From Whalleya microplaca (taxonomy: Eukaryota > Ascomycota > Sordariomycetes > Xylariales > Xylariaceae), in contig MU385721.1 of assembly GCA_022497155.1 (NCBI GenBank), forward strand, positions 744,001-808,000: a stretch of 64,000 nt of DNA, written 5' to 3'. The translations under genes were made by a program, and so were the position numbers. The notes beneath the pieces were generated by a model. It ran no database searches and had not been told where the DNA came from. It was given only the letters and a program-made list of their open reading frames with translations. Shown here piece after piece: positions 24,794 through 35,087 of this stretch (position 1 is the stretch's first letter; every line of letters starts with the position of its first letter).

Positions 24794-25071
24794 CGGGGGG
24801 GCGGGGGGGGGGGGGGGCNNNNNNNNNNTTTATGTTGTGCCCCGTTCCTTGGCAATACCCGCGCCGAATAACGCCAACCCCGTTCGTTTGGGTTGTCGGG
24901 TCCGGGTGGTTGTTGGTTGTGCCCCCCCCCCCCCCCCCCCCCTTACCAACCTACCTAGGTACATGTATTTAGCGCTTCACACCAAGAAACTGACGGATTA
25001 CACAGCATAAGGTGCCAAACCTGATACGGGGATTTAAGGTTCACTAATATTTAAGTTGAGAGTGAGACAAG
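24435..25071. other. Intergenic region with poly-G/N-gap/poly-C assembly artefact
   Basis: A run of 75 G (24719-24793) leads through G-rich noise to a gap of ten N (24819-24828). About 84 bases after the gap (24839-24921) repeat 24637-24720 without indels but with many substitutions to G or T. A run of 21 C (24922-24942) follows. This looks like low-quality reads around a G/C homopolymer rather than biology. Open frames across it are meaningless. Confidence 0.85.
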
Positions 25072-26102
25072 ATGGCGACATTCGCGCAGGTGTGACCTTC
25101 CCCTTTCAGAGGCCATCATCCCGCTAACAGAAAAATAGCCGATCAACATTCTCGGCCAAGGCCTACGCGGCCTTTCGTCCGACCTACCCGCCCTCCGTAT
25201 ACCGGACGGTGCTGGGCTTCCACCAGCTGCCCACGCCCAACGGCGGCACGCTGCTGGATCTCGGCTGCGGACACGGGCTCATCGCGCGGGAGCTGAGCCC
25301 GCATTTCAGCGCCGTGGTTGCCGTCGACCCGTCGGCGGGCATGGTGGCGCAGGCGCGGCAGATGACGACGGCGACGGCGGACGCCGGCGGGAGCAATCAC
25401 ATTAACAACAGCAGCAGCAGCAGCAACAACAGCAACATCACGTTCCGCCAAGGCGGCGCCGAGGACCTGGACTTCCTGGCCGACGGCGCCGTGGACATGG
25501 CGGTGGCGGGGCAGGCGGCGCACTGGTTCGACTACGGGCGGGCGTGGCCGGCGCTGGCGCGGACGGTGCGACCGGGCGGCACGCTCGCGTTCTGGGGCTA
25601 CAAGGACAACGTGCTGCTGGGGGCCGGGCGCGCCGCCACCGCGGTCATGGAGCGCTTCGTCTACGGGTTCGGCGAGGTCGCGCCGGGCGTGACCGGGATG
25701 GGACCCTGCTGGGAGCAGCCTGGTCGGAACATCCTACGGGACTTGCTGCGCAGCGTGCGTCCGCCCGAGCGGGACTGGGTTGAGGTTACGAGGCTCGAGC
25801 ATGAGCCCGGGGAGGAGGAAGAGGGGGAGGAGGGAAAGGAGGTGTGCTGCTGGCTAAGGAAGACGATGAAGCTGGGCGAGGTGGAGAATTACACGCGCAC
25901 GTTCAGCTGCTTTACTCGCTGGCGGGAGGAACATCCGGAGGTCAAGAGTAGGGCGGAGGGTGGAGACGGTGATATAATTGACGTGATGTGGGATCATATG
26001 GTGGACGCAGTACCGGAGTGGAGGGCGATGGGGGAGCAATGGCGAGAGGTCGAGGTTGTGAATGATTGGGGCACTTATATCCTGATGGCCAGGAGACGAT
26101 GA
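25072..26102 (+). CDS. SAM-dependent methyltransferase, trans-aconitate methyltransferase-like
   Basis: Two exons: 25072-25089 and 25131-26102, 329 residues. The tiny first exon encodes MATFAQ, and the 41-base intron restores KNSRSTFSAKAYAAFRPTYP, the usual start of this fungal family. Motif I is LLDLGCGHGLIARELS with VVAVDPSAGM at its end. ITFRQGGAEDLDF and AGQAAHWFDY are the next SAM-site motifs, and RPGGTLAFWGY is motif III. A Ser/Asn low-complexity insert (residues near 90-103) sits between motifs I and II. A Glu-rich loop lies near residue 230. The family transfers methyl groups to small carboxylates or unknown metabolites; the substrate is not predictable here. The coding sequence is very GC-rich. 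It starts about 130 bases from the poly-C artefact. Confidence 0.88.
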
Positions 26103-27112
26103 TATAGTCGGAGGGGTTGTATAAGACCATTTACAACAGAAGCTATATACACGAATGGGATATACCTCGATAGAATATACAATACAATAAATCTATATTA
26201 CAGAGTTGATTAACTATGAATACCTATGTATGAATATCTAAACTGAAGATTTCGCGGTATACCAGTTCGTATTTGTGTTAGGCGGTCAGACAGGCCCGTT
26301 GCCCCGTCAATGCCAGATACAAACTAGAGCGATCCACAAGCGCCAGCCTTTGCCAGCATTTGGATTGACACAGGGAAGAAGCGCATGAATCCATTGCACA
26401 GGCCAGGTGTTATCCAAAACTGTTTCAAATAATTCACCAAATAATTCACCAAGTAATTCACATAACCTTCTTCTCCCTTTCAACAAAAAGTCTGTCATTC
26501 TTCTCCGCCAGGAAAACAAACCATCGTGAACGTTGTTCCCTGTTTACTTGAATTTCTACACATCACCTGTTCGCCTTCGGTCCAATCTAGCAAAAATGGT
26601 AAGTTATTTCCGCCGTGTTCTCTTATTAGCAGCCGGTGTACACACCCTCTTTGTTCTTGTTTTCCTGCCGTTGTTGTGTTGTTGCGAGTAAATAGAGGCG
26701 GCGCCTCGGTGTGCCTCGGTGTGCCTCGGTGCCCCTCGCGAACCCCCTGAATCCCGGTTTAGTGCACATGTACACACTCGAGAAGCCGCCAGTCAGCATC
26801 CTTCAGCAGCAAACAAAGAGCGCTGGTAGGGGGGCACTGGTGGCAGCGACAGCGGTGCAACCAGGGGACAACAGCTGCTCTCTTCATCCCAAATCCTCCC
26901 CCGCGAAAACCCGGACAACCAAAAAACGATTTCTATACAAAACACAACACAAACTGAAATTTGCTGCGCTCGACCGTTTTGTTGTTTCTGCGCCGTTTCT
27001 GAAATTCGGAAATCTTCATTTTACACGCATCTGCTACCCCCCAACGCACACACAGCACACACGCAGCACACACGCAGCACACATTTACATACAGTCACAA
27101 ATCATCATCAAT
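26103..27112. other. Intergenic region and long 5' leader of the light-chain gene
   Basis: No separate gene is supported. A tandem GTGCCTCGG repeat lies near 26709-26735 and CACACACGCAG repeats near 27050-27080. The latter look like the pyrimidine/CA-rich leader of the myosin light-chain gene. An ATG followed at once by GTAAGT is described as a regulatory feature. Confidence 0.6.
26596..27094 (+). promoter_or_regulatory. Possible 5' leader intron with an ATG in the first exon
   Basis: CAAAAATG at 26591-26598 is followed immediately by GTAAGT. A good acceptor, TTACATACAG, ends at 27094. Splicing these would place ATG in frame with the light-chain start 18 bases downstream, adding MSQIIIN. Either this is a leader intron, common in such genes, or a true alternative start. 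Confidence 0.4.
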
Positions 27113-27838
27113 ATGGCCGCTAACAAGGAGGGTCATCAGGCTTCGACCAACTACAAGGAAGCTTTCTCCTTATTCGACAAGCGAGGCAATGGCCGTGTCG
27201 CCCTCGACAGCCTAGGCGATCTGCTGCGCGCGTGCGGTCAGAACCCTACACTATCCGAGATTCGAGATTTAGAGCGTAATGTTGGCGGTGATTGTGAGTC
27301 AGGTCCTTTGTTGTTTTGTTTACCTCTAGATCCCCCCTATCGATTCTCATCCAGCGGGCACATCTTGCGAGCAATTCCGATGTGAAGAATGGGCGCCATG
27401 CAAGATTTGTCTCTTTCATCCATCATCATCAGATCAGGGGCAAGTAGTAGTAGTAGTAACTAATGCAGTCATTGAATCCCAGTCGATTTCGAGATGTTCT
27501 CGAAAGTGCTCAACCGACCGGGCGGCTTCCGCGACCCTGGCGAGCCCGAAGAGTACTGCCGCGGTTTCCAGGTCTTCGATAAGGACATGACGGGCTTTAT
27601 CGGTGTCGGGCAGCTCAAGTACATCCTGACGAATCTGGGCGAGAAGATGACGGACGAGGAGGTGGACGAGCTGCTCAAGGCGGTCGACACGAGCTCGGGA
27701 CAGGTCAACTACACCGGTACGTGCACACAACATAACATACACACACAGAGATCACAGATCTTGCCCCATGCAACACGACAGGAGGATGGAGCTAACACAC
27801 AAGACACAGATCTCGTCCGAACCATCCTGGCCAACTAA
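27113..27838 (+). CDS. mlc1: Myosin essential light chain (Cdc4/Mlc1 type, EF-hand)
   Basis: Three exons: 27113-27293, 27483-27716 and 27810-27838; 147 residues, the usual length. The splices restore GGDFDFEMFSKVLNRP and VNYTDLVRTIL. EF-hand-like units begin at YKEAFSLFDKRGNGRVAL and YCRGFQVFDKDMTGFIGVGQ, followed by LKYILTNLGEKMTDEEVDEL, as in fungal Cdc4. The protein binds the IQ motifs of type II and V myosins and is needed for the cytokinetic ring and polarised growth; this is family knowledge. Canonical calcium-ligand positions are incomplete in the first hand (DKRGNGRV lacks the usual acidic pattern), which is normal for this class. The tiny last exon codes for only nine full residues. 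The start could be further upstream through a leader intron. Confidence 0.93.
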
Positions 27839-28986
27839 AACCACGAGTTTCCCAAGAATGAAATCATGGATGGAAGTGCGGAAGCTAGGAGTTCTGCGGA
27901 GTACCATTCTTACATGCAGCAGCCTGTGTTACTAGTAGGCAGGAGGACATCGACATCGACATCGACATCGACATCGACATCGACATCGACATCGACATCA
28001 CATGAACGTATTGCATGGCTGGCGGATGACATAGGCGTTTGTTCATTGAGTGATGGGACTATATGAATTGGGTAGGCCTGGCTTTGGTCTCTTCTGCTAC
28101 TTGTACTGTAGTCATATGAATAAGAATATGTATGCGATGAGGCAGATCTCGGGTGTTTGGCAACTCGTTGCTTTTCGCTTTTCTTGTTCAGTGAGTTTTG
28201 TGAAGCACGTATAAAGCCCGGGTATGAATCGAATACATATGCAACAATGCGATTGACATGGTCACATATTTGAAAAGACATTCTTGATTTACGATATGAG
28301 TATATATGTATGTGTGGTTGTCCAAGTCCACACGTAGTAGCTATAGATAATTATCATTGATTAGATACGGTATGTACATATGTTGGTTAGAAGGATTGTT
28401 GAATGAATGGGTCCCCTTGCTTTCCATGTCGGTTATAGAGGGTCCTACTTCAGGTATGTACATGTATGTACCTAGGCGGGCTAGGTTAGGTCGCTATGTA
28501 GGTTAGTTCCTGCATCATACTCCGCGTGGCCATCTACCAAGCTACATACATAGGTACATCGGGGCCTCCATACTTTCGCACCGACATAACCTGGAACCAG
28601 TTGACATCCTTCGAACCCAACATTGAACCTTACATACCTAGGTTAGCATCGTACCTGCTTGCTACCTAAGGTCACCGTATAACCATACCTAACCGATTCC
28701 GTCCAATCGTGGATTTACATCCCTTCACCTAAGTACTGTCATCCTTGTGTACGTAGCAGCCCTGGCCAAGCTACACCAGCCCAATAATAGACCTGCACAT
28801 CGACCCCTCCCCCTCCTCCTTATAACCTCCCTCCTAGTCCTCGTGCTCGCCATCACCTTCAACCTGGCTATCTCACGAGCCCTCCCCCGTCTGTCTTCAT
28901 TGTTAAGCCAAATCAGACGTAGGCCCTCTACGCTCTCACCCTTCAGCTCAAATATTGCGCCTAGTCGTTCTGTCATAATCGCCAAC
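27839..28986. other. Intergenic region with microsatellite and ACCTAGGT-type motifs
   Basis: It holds the 3' end of the light-chain gene, a GACATC hexamer repeat, and, from about 28440 to 28640, several copies of TACCTAGG/CCTAGGT-like words before the peptidase gene. No gene is seen. The frame open upstream of the peptidase from 28747 lacks an ATG. Confidence 0.6.
27946..27999. repeat. GACATC microsatellite, nine copies
   Basis: Nine perfect tandem copies of GACATC lie about 110 bases after the light-chain stop, probably in its 3' transcribed flank. A hexamer tract of this purity is likely to vary in length between strains. Confidence 0.95.
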
Positions 28987-31260
28987 ATGGCTCCGGACAA
29001 GTATAGAACCCCTCCCCAAGCTCCTCCCACCTTCACCGGCACCAAGGAGTCTATCGTCAGCGATGCCAAAGCCTACTGCGACACCACGCGGTCTCTGCTA
29101 GACAAGATTGTGGCAGAAGTCCCAGCCGAGAAGGCTACCTTTGCCTCTGTCATGAAACCCATAGCCGAAGACGAGAACGACGCCCAGCTCTCCGGCCGCA
29201 TCCTCGGCTTCTACCAATATGTGTCCGCCGACCCCGACCTGCGTAATGCCTCCACCGAGGCAGAGCAGCTCATGGACGACTTCAGCATAGAGTGCAACAT
29301 GCGTGAGGACGTCTACACCCTGGTCAACGCCGCCTCCGAGGCCCAGAAGTCGAAGGAGCCTGACCTCGATCCAGAAAGCCTGCGGCTGCTTGAGAAGGAA
29401 CTCAAGGGCTACATAAGGAATGGCCTAGGTCTGCCTAAGGGGCCCAAGCGAGATCGTTTCAAGGAGATTAAGAAGCAACTCAGCCAGATCTCCATCGCCT
29501 TCCAGAAGAGCCTCAATGAGGAGGACGGCGGGGTGTGGTTTACCAAGGAAGAGCTGGATGGCGTGCCAGAGGATGTGATCAGTGGTCTGAAAGAAGGGAC
29601 AGAAGAGAATCAAGGGAAGGTTAAAGTCAGCTTTAAGTACCCTGACCTCTTCCCTACACTTAAGTTCGCCAAGAACCCGGAGACGAGAAAGAAGCTCTTC
29701 ATTGCCGGTGAAAACAAGGTACGCCATAGTCATGCCTCCTTTCTACGATTTTCGTCCTTACGATACGATACCTATGAGCTACAGTCCAAGCTGACGAATG
29801 GAATAGGTCACTAGCAACGTCCCCCTCTTCAGAGACGCCCTCCTACTACGCGACGAGTCCGCCAGGTTGCTAGGTTACCCTAACCATGCTGCATTCCGTA
29901 TAGAGGACAAGATGGCTAAGGATCCGGCGACTGTCGACGCCTTCTTGGCAGATCTTCGGACACGGCTTACCGCTGGTGGCAAAAAGGAGGTCGCTCACCT
30001 TTTAGAATTAAAGAAGAAAGATGAGGAGTCGAGAGGGTTGAAGCCAGATGGAAATTACTATCTTTGGGACCACCGCTTCTACGACCGCATGATGATTGAG
30101 CAGGAATATAGTATAAATGAGGTCGAGATCGCCGAATACTTCCCACTGCAGAGCACTGTGCAGGGCATGCTGAACATCTTCGAGGAGTTGTTCGGTTTGG
30201 TATTTGTAAAGTTGGATAATGCTGAGCGGGAAAGACTCTCGCCAACTGGGAAAGCGGAAGACATTGCGTGGCACGAGGATGTGATTATCTTCTCGGTCTG
30301 GAATGACAGCTCAGAAGGCGACGGATTTGCTGGCTACCTCTACCTGGACTTACATCCACGAAAGGGGAAATATGGCCATGCTGCTAACTTCAGCATACAG
30401 CCAGGCTTCCTGAACAAGGACGGCTCGCGTAGATATCCTGCGACGGCTCTGGTCTGCAACTTCTCTAAGCCCACCGAGAAGAAGCCCTCGCTGTTGAAAC
30501 ACGACGAGGTCGTTACACTCTTCCACGAGCTCGGACATGGTATCCACGACTTGGCCGGCAGAACCAAATATAGCCGGTTCCACGGGACCTCCACCGTCAG
30601 AGATTTCGTCGAGGCCCCCAGTCAGATGCTTGAAAACTGGTGCTGGACGCCTAGCCAGCTGAAGTCGCTCTCTAATCACTACAAAACCGGCGAGAGTATC
30701 CCCGATGATTTGATCGAGAAGCTGATCTCGACCAAGCATGTCAACGACGCTCTGTTCAACCTTAGGCAGTTGCATTTTGGCATCTTTGATATGAAGGTGC
30801 ATTCGCCCAGCAGCCACGAGGAGCTGGAGAAGCTGGACATCAGCGCCCTCTTCAACGATCTCCGAACCCAAATCAGCGGTCTGAAGGGCCCGGAGGCCCT
30901 GGGTGAACCGAGGTAAGTCAAGTCGCTCACGTCCTCCTCCTACGTAAACCGAATGCAGATACTGACTCCATCTGAAATAGCAACTGGGGCAACGGCCACG
31001 CGGGCTTCGGCCACCTCATCGGCGGCTACGACGCCGGCTACTACGGCTACCTGTCGTCCGAGGTCTACAGCACGGACATGTTCCACTCGGTGTTCAAGCG
31101 GGACCCGATGAACGGCGCCGAGGGCCGCCGGTACCGGCACACCGTGCTCGAGCGCGGCGGCAGCCAGGACGAGATGACCACGCTCGTGCAGTTCCTCGGC
31201 CGCAAGCCCAGCAGCGAGCCCTTCTACGCCGAGCTCGGGCTTACGGCCGTCGCCGCTTAG
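28987..31260 (+). CDS. M3-family zinc oligopeptidase (thimet oligopeptidase / saccharolysin type)
   Basis: Three exons: 28987-29718, 29807-30912 and 30981-31260; 705 residues, normal for the family. The ATG in CCAACATGGC is chosen because the open frame upstream starts only with GTG. The zinc site is LFHELGHGIHDLAG, with His484, Glu485 and His488, and the third ligand Glu513 in DFVEAPSQMLENW. The substrate-binding region with HGTSTVRDF and GFGHLIGGYDAGYYGYLSSE, rebuilt by splicing, is complete. The enzyme cleaves short peptides in the cytosol and possibly in mitochondria or vacuole. No targeting peptide is evident from the chosen start. All catalytic residues are present and I see no frameshift. 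The last intron contains a CTGAC-like branch site and is 68 bases. Confidence 0.95.
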
Positions 31261-32006
31261 GGAGCCTCGGTGGCAGGGGAAGGGGGCTTGGATGATGCGG
31301 TTATCGGGCTAAGGGGGTAGGTATAAAAGGGATTTAGAGGAGCGTATCCGTGCTGGGACGGCGGCTTAGTAGCTAAAAAAATCTGGTGAGGTTAGAGCCG
31401 CGAGAAGAGGATTGGACGGATCGGAACCATGCATGTGGTGGGTTAGAATAAGATAGATTCTAGACTCGAACGTTCAAATTAAAGTGAAATAGTCGATATA
31501 TCAATATGTTATCTTGGTCTCGTCTAGGAGGTAGTAGTGAAGCTAGGTTTGGTTTCTGATAGTGATATTGGTATTTCGCCGATAGGACATCTGGTATATA
31601 GAACACCAAGTTCAATGGTATAAGTTTCATGGTAGGTTGTTGGTAAGTGGCAAAATTATATGTACAACGTCAACGAGTGCCCTATCTTCGTATTTCTGGT
31701 GTGTGCCGGTGCTATCAAAGTATCCCATCGGGTAGTTTTGAAGGATCCACGATACTTGTCCATTGAATAATCGAGATTATCTAAACGATACTTAACTGCA
31801 TGGGATCTCAATAAAATACCAAACTATATATATATATACCCTAGCTTATCCAAAAGACTGTACATACTGCCAAGTGCCAACCCCCCCTTCGTACCTAACC
31901 TAGGAATCGCTCCTCCTCCCCGGGCCCCTTCTCCATCCCTCCACGACCTCGTTGCATATCCGCCCATGCAGCGAAGCATCACCTGCAGTAGGCCTAGGTC
32001 ACCAGC
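31261..32006. other. Convergent intergenic region
   Basis: Both neighbouring genes end here. A short TA-repeat (near 31830-31840) and CCTAACCTAGG-like words near 31895 are the only structure seen. No gene is supported. Confidence 0.7.
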
Positions 32007-32846
32007 CTAGTTCGTGCGCCCGAGCAGGCGATTGGCGATGTCGCTGACGTAGCTGGCGGTGGCGCCGCGGCCGTCGCTGAGGTCGTTCGGGTTGACGGAG
32101 CCGCTGTTGTACTCGCGCAGCGCCTTGTAGATGGTGTCGGCCGTGTCGGCGTCGCCGAAGTCCTTCAGGTTCTGCTTGAAGTGGTTCGTCCCCGCCGTCA
32201 CCATCGAGCTGATCTGGTCCTGTTGTGGGGTGAAGTTTGATGGTTAGCTTGAGTTGCTTGCGGGTGCATGGAGATGGAGGGGAAAAAGGGGAAAGGGGAA
32301 AGGGGAAAGGGGAAAGGGGAAATGGGAAAGGGGAAAGGGGAAAGGGGAAAGGGGAAGGGGGAAAAGGGTAGGAAGGAATGTCGCTCACCTGCGAGAGACC
32401 GTGCTGGCCGGGGAAGCCTGGACTACCATCGCACTGCATCAGGCCCGCCGTCGAGTGGCCGTCTGCGTTGGTGGTTGTCCCCACGCCGACGTTGCCGGTG
32501 CTTTCTTGCATGATAATGGCGAAGATGACGCTGTGAATGTTGCCGTTAGTGTGTGTCTCCTATAGAAGGTTTAATTCGAATTTCAGGGGTGAGAAGCCGC
32601 TGAGAAGACTAGTATTGCTGAGGATAGGGGAAATTCAATTGTTGCAATTTAGAAGCCAACTTACCGCTCCTCGACGCCGATCTTGGCGGCAGCGTTGACT
32701 GCGTTCCAGATGCGGCCAATATCCTCGCCAGTATTACCAGTGGCGGCCATGGCAGACTTGTTGGCGTTGAAGATATCCTCGAACGACTTCCATTGGCTCT
32801 GGGGAGGGAAGTTCGAAGAAGGGCCGGAGTACCAAGTAAAACCCAT
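32007..32846 (-). CDS. Lysozyme/SLT-fold muramidase-like protein
   Basis: Three exons: 32846-32665, 32530-32389 and 32219-32007; 178 residues. The splices rebuild EERVIFAIIMQESTGNVGVG and HGLSQDQISSM. The pattern M-Q-E-S-x-G-N followed by GLMQ is the catalytic-Glu region of lytic transglycosylases and goose-type lysozymes. A substitution of the usual alanine-rich stretch with TNADGHSTAGLMQ keeps the spacing. Such enzymes cut the MurNAc-GlcNAc backbone of bacterial cell walls, so an antibacterial or feeding role is possible. No N-terminal signal peptide is seen (MGFTWYSGPSSNF); either it is intracellular, or secreted by another route, or an upstream exon is missing. The second intron contains a long purine repeat, listed separately. 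Confidence 0.85.
32268..32370. repeat. Purine-only GGGGAAA tandem tract inside an intron
   Basis: About a dozen copies of GGGGAAA, with a few variants, make an almost pure purine strand of about 100 bases. It lies wholly within the second intron of the lysozyme-like gene, where the sense strand reads as CCCCTTT. Mirror symmetry would permit triplex DNA. Confidence 0.9.
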
Positions 32847-33568
32847 TGTGATTGATGATGATGATTGTTCAAGTGTTTTAAAAAGCAGAGTTGAATTTGT
32901 TATAAGATGTTTGAATTGATTATTGTGAATGCCAATGCTGTCTGGTGCTTTCCTCTCTCTCATTGCTGCCCACATGCCCCCTTTTATATCTTCTCGAGTT
33001 CGCCTCTGCCGAATTCTTCGCCATACCCATCTACACCTTTCGGTAAGGTTCCCTTTCTCATCACGACCAGTTTGTAAGAGCTTAGACAGAGGCTTACTGA
33101 TATGTAGAGGCGTGGTGATCTCGTGGACCATACCAGTGGCTTGAGATACGCATGTTTATCCTCTGTACACAGCTTTGGGCGTCACTCGTACTCAGCGAGA
33201 ACTTATTCTCTAGTCCATTTTGATTCAAGATGGCTGACGCCTTGTCTTCCATTTTGCTTACCATTGTGGTAGTTGGACAGCTGATCTATCTGTCTCAGCT
33301 TCACGCCTTCTACCCTGCCAGATTAGGAACATTCTCACATTAGAAACATTGGTGCTCTTACTCAATAGAAATGACCCTCAGCCCCCTTAGGCCATCGAGT
33401 TGGTTGTTAATACGTATTGTCTCAAACAAACCATTGTGTTCTCGGAAGACGAGCTAGGAGCTGTCAACCTGGATCTTACGTGAGGTTTTTGACAGTGCTT
33501 ATAGATCCTGGCAGCCGCATGACTTTCTACGCATACTTATATGAAGAGCGAATAAGCCCTCATAGGTT

Positions 33569-33604
<36 letters not shown>

Positions 33605-35087
33605 GATGAGCTTTGAAGACGGGATGTTCCTGAAGAGAGTTTGAGAAGGATTCAAGATCGGAAATCTACGAGTATCAAATAGGGGTTAGTGTTAGCTCTC
33701 AATAAATCAAATACTAAAGACGGGTATATGATGATTGGGGTTCATAAAGAGCATGTGAAATAGCTGAAGTTGCGTTTTTTTAAGCTACGCTTGTGGCCAA
33801 TCTCGCAAGACATTACCTAGTCTTACATTGCTGAACTCAGGTCTCAGGACCACAGGCGACAGGTCAGACACGGTAGTAAGATCATGCCGAGTCAGTCACA
33901 CAGTGGCCTCCAAGCTGCTGAGCCCTGTACCTGCAGGCGATTTCGAAAGCCGATGATATTCCCAGAAATATTGTTGGGTTGCTGACACATCATGATGAGC
34001 TGTTCAGCGATATTGGATTTGAAGTTGACCTAGGGAGAAACATTCGCAGGTCTAGCTAATCACTAACTATGTATAGGGAACACAATATGCATGTTCGGGA
34101 GCGGCAATCTAGAAATGGAGATCTAGGCCGTTGCATACTATATCGCATTGTTACGCTGCGATATCACCTGCAAGATGGAGCCGATCGGTTTGCGGGGAAG
34201 CTATGTTGGCGAAGCTATTTGACACATTCATAGGAATACTTCCCTATTGGATGATAAGATCCGTTCTGGGGGACGTTCATCTTGTTATTATATCCTCTGT
34301 GTCGTGATTTATCAATTATCTCTTGCACCCTTCTGCCCTGCATTCGTACCGCGGCTAATGATAACTTAACATCATTACCTGATGCTATTACAGACATCAA
34401 GACCTTTTATTCCAATAATACCGGCTATATGCGCCTTGTAAGTCTAGCTTATGCTGTCATGAGGCTTCTTAGTTTGTGTTCATGTAGTAACTCTACTTAT
34501 GTGTCACGGAAAAGCCCGATTTGGATGAAGCTCTTCATTATACATTTATACAGTAATATTGACTGACCGAATATGTCTACATGTGGCTGTTACGGATTTA
34601 GTGGGGGGCTGACTGCGGGTAGTTGTACATGTATCAGAGATGTGGCTAGGATCCCTGCAAGCCCCTCCAGGTTCCACAGTGACGGGACTTATGGTTGAGA
34701 TGGAAAGTGGGAAAGTAAACAGAACGCGGTCGGAGAGCCAATCGACTGGGCGCCAGCAACAATCCCGACTTTCTCACACTAACCTAACACCGCTCTTCTC
34801 GCTGCTAGAACTGGTATACCAACGCCGCCCACTAACACATACACTCTCCATATGATTGCTCGTGCTGCTGCTTCTACCCTTTCTTCCCATGCTTGTATTG
34901 GTATTACTACTCATGTGCAGTGAACCTCGAGCACCTCATAACCATAACCATCACCATCCAACCTTTCGCGACACGCGCGCATCGCGTCAACTATCTACGT
35001 AGACACGATACGTGGACACCACTTCGATCTCATCCTCCCATTACCCATTACCCATTATCCCACTTCCCTGCGTCGCCTTCTTTCACC
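32847..35087. other. Intergenic region, no supported gene
   Basis: This is a 2.2 kb stretch between two divergent genes. It contains a T22-A16 junction at 33567-33604. Several short frames near 33420-33560 look faintly protein-like but are broken by stops. The promoter of the BIR gene lies at the right end and has a repeated CATTACC word near 35038-35055. Confidence 0.55.
33567..33604. repeat. T22-A16 homopolymer junction
   Basis: Twenty-two T are followed directly by sixteen A. It is a perfect A/T palindrome over 32 bases. It may be a decayed poly-A tail of an inserted element or a sequencing join. Confidence 0.9.

Noticed and set aside
24553..24871. Poly-Gly or poly-Pro open frames across the G run and N gap
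   Set aside because: They arise only from the homopolymer artefact.
27946..27999. CRISPR-like array
   Set aside because: It is a simple hexamer microsatellite without spacers.
28747..28986. N-terminal extension of the M3 peptidase with a hydrophobic segment
   Set aside because: The open frame starts with GTG, has no ATG, and the 28987 ATG has a good context and the usual family start.
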